DNA of 64,000 nucleotides, from the NCBI GenBank assembly GCA_032719365.1, contig CM064875.1, forward strand, positions 32,138,693-32,202,692. Reading direction: 5' to 3'. The DNA comes from Prinsepia uniflora. Taxonomy: Eukaryota; Streptophyta; Magnoliopsida; Rosales; Rosaceae. Under the pieces are notes generated by a model. It saw only the letters and a list, made by a program, of their open reading frames with translations. It ran no database searches and was not told the origin of the DNA. Below are positions 58,190 to 64,000 of the stretch, piece after piece (position 1 is the first letter of the stretch; the number at the start of each line of letters is the position of its first letter). The translations under genes were made by a program, and so were the position numbers.

Positions 58190-58478
58190 AGGTCCAAACG
58201 TGGTCCCGATCCAAAAGTCAACAAACGGCCCCTTTTTAACCAATTTACCAAATTACCCTTAAACTTCCGAACATCATAACTTTCTGTTCGAATGTCGGAA
58301 TCGGACGTGCCACCTGTCTATGAACTCGTGACGTCCCGAACTACGTCACAGTCATCGGTTAAAGTCCGTTTGACTATTCGAACCAAAAGTCAACTGTTCG
58401 CCCCAATTCTAGGGGCAAAATCGTCATTTCCTTCAATTTTTTCCAAATTTTCCTTTTTTGAATTTCCGGGGCGTTACA
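58190..58478 (-). repeat. Truncated 5' LTR stub of element G
   Basis: About 290 bp nearly identical to 54763-55047. It ends GGGGCGTTACA on the plus strand and is followed directly by the TCATA duplication. Confidence 0.9.
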
Positions 58479-58483
58479 TCATA
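58479..58483. repeat. Target-site duplication of element G, right copy
   Basis: TCATA, identical to 52304-52308. Confidence 0.92.
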
Positions 58484-59289
58484 GGGCTTAATCCTAGACA
58501 TGCCAGATAGTGTCTAGAACCTAGTACTGGCCAGGTTTGTATATGAGGTAGCTGGACATGTCCTTAGACATGTTAAGACCCAGTAGCGAGTAATGAGGCC
58601 TCGATGGTGATTTGAGAACATCTCCTTCATCTTGGCTCCAATTTGAGCCATCCTATTTCCAAAAATCATAAAATTGTGTTATCTTTCTAAATCTATACAT
58701 GTCTCGCAAAATGGATTACTTTCTATTATAGATTATATGAATTTATGTAAAAGACAAGTAAATGAACTAATTATAACACGAAATAGGTGTAAGCATTATG
58801 AGCTAATATGTTCACTTACAAACATGCTTATACGAAGAAGACAACACAAACCCACAGTAATATTTGTATAAACACACACTTTGTTGCTTATAAATTGTTA
58901 TGTGCCACTTAACTAACGCCTTGTGGTCATTACTTAAAATATAAAACATGCTTAGTTACAAAACCTTATCTAGCTCATCAGTTTTTGCTTCTTATACAAA
59001 CATGCTTCCAAATGAAAACAAAACTAAACCACGTTACCACGCTAACTTTTGCATAACCAAACACAATTTGTAACTTCAAATTTGAAATGTTCCACATAAC
59101 TATCGGGTAGTCCTCCTTTGTTAAAATTTATAACATGCTTAGTTACCCAACCTCATTCAGATCCAAATTTATAGGTTCTCATACAATCTATATCGGTTCC
59201 TAAAACAAAATCAAACATCATTCTTTCTTAAAGAAGAGAATCGTTTATCAACATCTCCAAATTCACTTCCAATTAAGGAGACTAATTTT
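58484..59289. other. AT-rich spacer between element G and the copia element
   Basis: No gene seen. A diverged partial duplication is visible: AACATGCTTAGTTAC occurs near 58947 and 59131, each with similar surrounding text. ATTTT at 59285-59289 would be the copia TSD, but its partner lies outside the window. Confidence 0.5.
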
Positions 59290-59632
59290 TGTTGAGAATA
59301 ATCTAGACTTCTCTACAATATGGTTATAGGTAGATTAATCCAGAATTATCTACTTAAATGGTGGTTGAAGTTAATTAAGTGTATGAGTTCTCTTATGGTA
59401 TTTTCTATGTGTCTTCTGATTATTTCTGTGTCTTTTTAGTTTCTCTATGTGGAATTAATTACTCGGTGGTTGAGTCTATTTAAGCTTGTGTTTGTATGTT
59501 GCTCAATAGTAGTGAAGTGTATTGAAGAAAATCAGATTCTTTTTCTTCAGATTTTTCTTCTTTCTTCTTCTCTAATTATCACACTCAAGAGAACAAGTTT
59601 CTTCTCTTGAAACTACATTCTAATCTATATCA
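59290..59632 (+). repeat. 5' LTR of a Ty1/copia element (about 343 bp)
   Basis: Starts TGTTGAGAAT and ends TATATCA, three bases before the primer-binding site. A TATA-like TATTTAAG lies at 59477-59484, then C/T-rich sequence. The 3' LTR is beyond the window, so the ends rest on the TG/CA rule and the primer-binding site. Confidence 0.8.
59477..59484 (+). promoter_or_regulatory. TATA-like box in the copia LTR
   Basis: TATTTAAG about 155 bp before the LTR end, a usual place for the LTR promoter. Confidence 0.5.
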
Positions 59633-59635
59633 TAG

Positions 59636-59647
59636 TGGTATTAGAGC
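59636..59647 (+). promoter_or_regulatory. Primer-binding site of the copia element
   Basis: TGGTATTAGAGC, one base off the initiator tRNA-Met complement TGGTATCAGAGC. Confidence 0.85.
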
Positions 59648-59660
59648 TGAGTTCAAATCC

Positions 59661-60575
59661 ATGGCTTCAAACAACAACATGTTGCAGCCCCAGTTGCCAA
59701 ATTTTACAGGGAAAAACTATAATCAATGGAGCATTCAAATTAAGGTTCTATATGCTGCCCAAGATCTTTGGGAAGTTGTTGAAAATGGCTTTTTGGAACC
59801 AGAAAATCAAGCAGACTTTACTCAACAACAACAAATCATCGAGGTAAAGGAGAATCATAAGAAGGACAAGAAGAGTTTGTTCTTCATCTTTCAAGTGGTG
59901 GATGAAGTAATTTTTGAAAGAAACATGGGACACTTTTTATGTAGCATACAAAGGAGAAGAAAAGGTGAAGATGGCCATATTACAAACTCTAAGAGGTGAG
60001 TTTGACATGATGTGTATGAAAGAAACAGAGTCTGTTGAAGATTATTTCAATCATGTTATTTCTCTTTTTAATCAATTTAGAATTAATGGAGAGAATATTG
60101 AAGATCAAAGAGTTGTAGAAAATATTCTACGAAGTAGGTCTCACAAGTTCGAATACATTGTGGTTGCTATTAAAGAATCCAAAGATTTATCTATTTTGTC
60201 ACTTGATAGCTTGATGGGGTCTCTTCAATCCCATGTGCTGCGTTTGAAGCAATTTGATCAGGGTTCAATAGAGCAAGTTTTTCAATCCCAAGTTACTTTT
60301 AGAGGGAGTTCTAGAAGAAGAAAAGGTGGATTTGGTCGTGGACGTGGAAGAAGCTTCCAAGGCCATGGTGGTTCCAAAGACCAAAAAGAAAGCAATTTTG
60401 AATTTTCTTCAAGCACCATATTTCTAAAAGAAGCAAAGGAAGAGGATATGGAAGAGGAAATGGAAGAAGTAGAGACCAAGGTTCATTCCTTCCTAGTATT
60501 CAGTGCTACAATTGTATACAATATGGACATACCAAGTCAACTTGCAGAAATAAAACAAACAGAGGAGCTAAACCA
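59661..60575 (+). pseudogene. gag: copia gag (capsid/nucleocapsid), frameshifted
   Basis: I start at ATG 59661 (MASNNNMLQPQLPNF), shortly after the primer-binding site, rather than the in-frame ATG at 59607, which lies inside the LTR. FTGKNYNQWSIQIK matches the N-terminal part of plant copia gag (UBN2 type). The frame shifts near 59914, continues with KVKMAILQTLRGEF and CMKETESVEDYF, then passes an arginine/glycine-rich stretch (RRRKGGFGRGRGRSF). Another shift near 60480-60500 precedes an intact CCHC zinc knuckle, CYNCIQYGHTKSTC, at 60504-60545. The knuckle spacing C-X2-C-X4-H-X4-C is kept. Gag would package the element RNA; here it cannot be read through in one frame. Confidence 0.9.
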
Positions 60576-60629
60576 AGCTTTGTGCATGAAACATTGGGAA
60601 ATGAAGATACCCTTCTACTGGAGTGTGCT

Positions 60630-60980
60630 ACTACTATGGTGGGAGATGTGAGTGCAGAAAAATGGTTCCTTGATAGTGGTTGCAGCAACCACATGACAAG
60701 TATCAAGAATGTCTTTGTTAATTCTAATCATCAGATTGCTTCAGATGTAAAGATTGGTGATCGTGGAAATCTAGAAGCTCAAGGATGTGAAGAAATACTG
60801 TTTCTTTCAAAGACAAAAGAACAAAAAAGGATCTCCAATGTGTTGTATGTTCCAGGTTTGAACTGCAACCTTCGAAGTGTTGGACAGCTTCTTCGAAAAG
60901 GCCATGAAATTCACTTTAAGGGAGATCGGTGTATAATTAGAGACAAAAATTTCTCTCTAATTAAAAGGTGTAGATGTTAA
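60630..60980 (+). pseudogene. pol: copia aspartic protease region
   Basis: WFLDSGCSNHMT with the catalytic DSG triad at 60672-60680 is the standard copia protease start. Downstream VLYVPGLNCNLRSVGQLL is the usual link to the pre-integrase domain. This stretch is open from the zinc knuckle to a stop at 60978-60980, so the catalytic triad survives although the polyprotein does not. Confidence 0.9.
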
Positions 60981-61943
60981 GAGATAATATGTTCTCGGTA
61001 AACATAAAGTATGCTTCATTTTCTTGTTTAAGTGAACTCATCAAGAACACCTCATGGTTATGGCATCTTCGCTATGGGCATTTGAGTTTCAGCAGTTTAT
61101 CTTTGATGGGAAGGCAACATATGGTGAGAGGACTACCAATGATTGAGCATCAAAGAGAAGTTTGTGAAGGCTGTGTATTTGGAAAGCATGCGGACCTATG
61201 AATGCTTCATTCCTTATGAAGAGCATCTTTTACCTTCCCTACCAGAGAAGTTTGGAGAGCATCTCATCCACTTGAGCTAGTGCACTTGGATGTATGCGGA
61301 TCTATGAATACAACATCAAGTGAAGGTAATCGTTATTTTCTTACATTGATTGATGATTATAGTTGAAAGACATGGGTCTATTTTCTCAAACAAAAATTTG
61401 CGGGTCAATTTGAAAACCTTACGATCTGATCAAGGTGGTGAATTTGCATCTAATGAACATGAAAATTTCTTCAAAGAAAATGGGATTAGGAATCAATTTA
61501 CAACGAACTACACCCTACAACAAAATGGAGTTGCCGATAGGAAAAATATAACTATCATGAAATTGGAAGAAGTATGTTAAAGGAATAATTTATGCCAAAT
61601 ATCTTTTGGGTAGAAGAAGTGGCATGTGCTGTCTACATATTGAACCGTGCATCATCCATGAGTGTTGGAGACTAGACACCTCATGAAGCTTGGAGTGGCC
61701 TTAAGCCTTGCATTAGCCATTTGAGAATATTTGGCAACATAGCTTAGTCAGAAAAATGCTTTCTTGTTGGGTACAGCGAAAAATAAAAAGCCTACAATCT
61801 ATTTAGTCCATTAACTAACAAGATTATTGTTAATCTTGATGTAAAGTTCAATGAAGAAGAAGCATGGGATTGGAGTGAAGTTAAAAAACATAATTCCATT
61901 TTGCTGGAAATTGGGTCTGAAGATTCAAATATGTCCTATCTTT
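60974..61943 (+). pseudogene. pol: copia integrase, with stops, a deletion and an altered catalytic residue
   Basis: Pre-integrase zinc finger: LWHLRYGHLSF (61058 on) and CEGCVFGKH. The core has LVHLDVCGSM with the first catalytic Asp at 61289-61291, then an in-frame TGA at 61364-61366. About 20 residues are missing before RSDQGGEF, whose Asp is at 61428-61430. The third position, normally Glu in GVAERKN, is GAT (Asp) at 61536-61538. Further stops follow (TAA near 61582, TAG near 61674), as does a deletion before the EKCFLVGYSEK segment. The region ends at the insertion of solo LTR K. It cannot yield active integrase. Confidence 0.9.
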
Positions 61944-62910
61944 TGTAACGACCAGTCCCGAATTTCGAGATTAGATTAGTGACTAGTCAAGAATTAGTAA
62001 GGTTAACCGGTGATTAGTTGAGCGAAATCGGACGAACGACGTAAAATGGATTTATGGTTCATGACGGTTTATGGGGACCGGCATGAACCCTTGAAAGGTT
62101 TTATGGTTCATGCCGGTTTATAGGGGTCGGGCATGAACCCTTGAAAGGTTTTGAGAATGTTTTCAAATCGTTTTTCGTATACCATCCTTTATATATGGAT
62201 TGTCTCCTTTAGGGAAGGTCGTTGGCCTGGGTGGACCCCGGAGTAGTCACGGAGCACTGATTGAGTGGAGTCGCCCCTGTTGGGTTCATTACTCTCAGAA
62301 AGGCTATGGATTATAACCCCCAGGGAGGGTCATTGATCTACGGACATTGACCTGGGTGGACCCTGGGGAGAGTTAGGCTTTGAGACCCCGGGCAGCACGC
62401 GCGTAGCTCTAGATACCGTGATAAGATTGGTTATATGATATATTTATGATGAACATGATTTCATGGATTTGCGAAATTGTGTTTTATGATTGATAAATGG
62501 ATTTGGGCTGAGATCCCACATATGTTTACTATGTTACGTATTTCTGTAAATGGATTTGGGCAGGGGCCCGTTTGATTATGGTTGTTTAAACATATGTGGT
62601 TTGCTAAATGGTTTTACTATGCATGCATTCTTTTTAGTGGAAGGCATAAAGGTCTTTTATAAAATTTGTTTTCTGAAACATTACTTTTCGTCCACTCACA
62701 GTCTTTCTGTTTTCAATACCCTTCAGGTTGAATACGATGCGGACTGTAGCAGAGACCGAGACATCACATACCTCCTCCGAATCCTGGCGTACTCTGGAAG
62801 CTAGTCAGGCTAAAGGTTCAAATTTTCCCTGGTCTGACACTCCGTGTCGTGTCAGACGGGATCAGGAGCGTCCTTCGTTAATCCCGGGGGGATTGGGACG
62901 GGTCCTAACA
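61944..62910 (+). mobile_element. Truncated solo LTR K inserted in the copia pol region
   Basis: Starts TGTAACGACCAGTCCC and ends GGTCCTAACA, bounded by perfect TCTTT duplications (61939-61943 and 62911-62915). It is only 967 bp: about 2 kb is missing at 62048, where U3 text jumps into GGTTCATGACGG units like those of LTR B. It keeps GTCCACTCAC 62690-62699, acceptor CCCTTCAG ending 62726, and a U5 stem (62832-62840 with 62849-62857) whose loop carries a GTGTC duplication. Confidence 0.93.
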
Positions 62911-63801
62911 TCTTTCACCAGCATTATTGGCACCACCAAAGCCTTCATCACCAGCCCCATCATAGTGAGGAAGAATTAATTCAAAAAGAGCTAGTGAGGT
63001 CAGTTAGGCACCATCAACCATCTAGAAGGTATCCAACTGGTGATTATGTTATGGTTACTAATGGCAGGACAAACTTTGCTCCATTTGTAGTTATAGACCC
63101 AATTACCTTTGAAAAAGCTTTGAAGGATGAGAAATGGGTGAAAGTAATGGATCAAGAGATTGATTCCATCAAGAAGAACAAAACATAGGAATTGGTTGAT
63201 CTTCCTAAAGGAAAGAAACCCATAGGAGTGAAATGGGTGTACAAAACTAAATTGAATGCTCAAGGAGAAGTTGAGAAGTACAAAGCTCGCTTAGTAGCTA
63301 AAGGCCACAAGAAAAATCATAGAATTGACTACAATGAAGTTTTTTCTCCGGTGGTGCTTCGATACAATTCGAATGTTGTTAGCTCTTACTACCCAAAATC
63401 ATTGGAAAGTCTTTCAAATAGCTGTGACATCAGTATTCTTGCAAGGTATTTTAGAAAAAGAAGTTTATGTGACTCAAACTCCTGGTTATGTACAGAAAAA
63501 TGAAGAAACAAAAGTGTGCATATTGAAGAAAGCGTTATACGGATTAAAGCAAGCTCTAAAAGCTTGGTATACTCGGATTGATGCATTCTTCCAAGAGTAT
63601 GGGTTTCACAAATGCCCATATGAACACACTCTCTACACCAAGAAAGGCTCTCAAGGTGAGATTTTGATTGTTTGTTTATATGTGGATTATTTAATATTCA
63701 CTGGAAGTAATGCTCAAATGTCTGAAAATTTCAAGTTGAATATGTCACAAAGATTTGAGCAGACAAGACCTTGGATTGCTTCATTTCTTTCATGGAATTG
63801 A
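62911..63801 (+). pseudogene. pol: copia reverse transcriptase, catalytic residues lost
   Basis: After K the copia frame resumes with the connection region. A TAG at 63186-63188 interrupts it just before ELVDLPKGKKPIGVKWVYKTK (start of the RVT_2 domain), then YKARLVAKGHKK. A frameshift near 63355 follows. The first catalytic Asp of the usual DVKSAFLNG-type motif is Ala here (AVTSVFLQG, GCT at 63421-63423). The YVDD box reads YVDY at 63679-63690, losing the second Asp. LKKALYGLKQALKAWY is well kept. Another frameshift lies near 63755. Confidence 0.92.
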
Positions 63802-64000
63802 AGTAAAACAAGATGCAAATGGAATTTGTATTTCTCAAAAGAAATATGCTAAGGAGCTACTAAAGACATTCTGGTATGAAGATGCAAAATCAATTGGTAC
63901 ACCAACTGAAGTTGGGACTAAAGTGGGAAAGAAAGATGGAGTGAATATGGTGGATCAAACTCTATTTCGAAGCCTTGTAGGTGGCCTCATGTTCTTAACT
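63756..64000 (+). pseudogene. pol: copia reverse transcriptase / RNase H junction, running off the window
   Basis: In a third frame the text continues with HGIEVKQDANGICISQKKYA and FRSLVGGLMFL, the conserved end of the copia reverse transcriptase region before RNase H. It is cut by the window end. Confidence 0.88.

Larger units (their letters stand above)
52309..58478 (-). mobile_element. Antisense LARD G with one LTR truncated
   Basis: Minus-strand element of 6.17 kb between perfect TCATA duplications. Its 3' LTR is 52309-55047. Next to it lie the polypurine tract (55050-55060) and a noncoding internal region 55048 to about 58189. The other end is only a roughly 290-bp start of the 5' LTR (58190-58478), so the rest of that LTR, the primer-binding site and part of the internal region were deleted after insertion. 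Confidence 0.9.
59290..64000 (+). mobile_element. Decayed Ty1/copia element, cut by the window end and by solo LTR K
   Basis: Order LTR, gag, protease, integrase, reverse transcriptase, start of RNase H: the copia order, with integrase before reverse transcriptase. The frame is broken by several frameshifts, in-frame stops, deletions and a nested solo LTR at 61944-62910. The 3' LTR lies beyond 64000. It is the only protein-coding element in the window and from a different superfamily than the LARDs, so it is not their partner. Confidence 0.93.

Noticed and set aside
59607..59660. Upstream in-frame ATG for copia gag
   Set aside because: It lies within the LTR and before the primer-binding site; ATG 59661 gives the usual gag start.

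Overview
The window reads as repeat-rich, probably pericentromeric or heterochromatic, nuclear DNA of a flowering plant. I find no convincing host protein gene, tRNA or rRNA gene. Almost all of it is LTR retrotransposon DNA: TG...CA long terminal repeats (LTRs), 5-bp target-site duplications (TSDs), primer-binding sites matching the 3' end of initiator-methionine tRNA (TGGTATCAGAGC) and polypurine tracts. Species cannot be read from the sequence.

One superfamily dominates. Its LTRs are unusually long (about 2.7-3.5 kb when not truncated), begin TGTAACGACCCGTCCC or a close variant and end near GGTCCTGACA. They flank roughly 2.7-4 kb of internal DNA that codes for nothing recognisable. This is the architecture of LARDs (large retrotransposon derivatives), which need proteins supplied in trans. 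The pre-polypurine-tract sequence (AATTTCGAGGA.GAAATTCTTTAAGGGGG) and a 34-codon MPPERKPR... stub hint at a Tekay/Del-like Ty3/gypsy chromovirus partner (inference).

Layout. 1-5600: 3' end of another Ty3/gypsy element, split by a solo LTR (761-3931). 5900-15743: complete element I, with perfect TSD TCTTC and nearly identical LTRs. 15749-17964: AT-rich DNA with tandem duplications. 17970-51496: element A, perfect TSD AAGGT, holding a four-level nest. B (24492-48362) sits in A's internal region. Solo LTR C (24757-27811) sits in B's 5' LTR. Antisense solo LTR D (33367-36150, TSD GATAT) and complete element E (37075-46669) sit in B's 3' LTR. Antisense solo LTR F (40029-42021, TSD TGGGC) sits inside E. 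51502-52303: short unique region with a repetitive ORF. 52309-58478: antisense element G, TSD TCATA, one LTR cut to a stub. 58484-59289: AT-rich spacer. 59290-64000: a decayed Ty1/copia element, itself split by truncated solo LTR K (61944-62910, TSD TCTTT), running off the window end.

The most interesting signal lies inside the LARD LTRs. The subfamilies differ much in sequence, yet most share: (1) a splice-donor-like GTAAGT/GTAAAT site in the first half and a CTCAC branch-like site 26-28 nt before CCCTTCAG or CCCTCCAG in the last 0.2-0.6 kb, so each LTR may carry its own 1-2 kb intron; (2) within that span, an array of small hairpins with compensatory changes; (3) near the LTR 3' end, a GTCTGRCA...TGYCAGAC stem whose pairs covary between subfamilies. 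These are hypotheses from reading by eye; no alignment, folding or database search was run.
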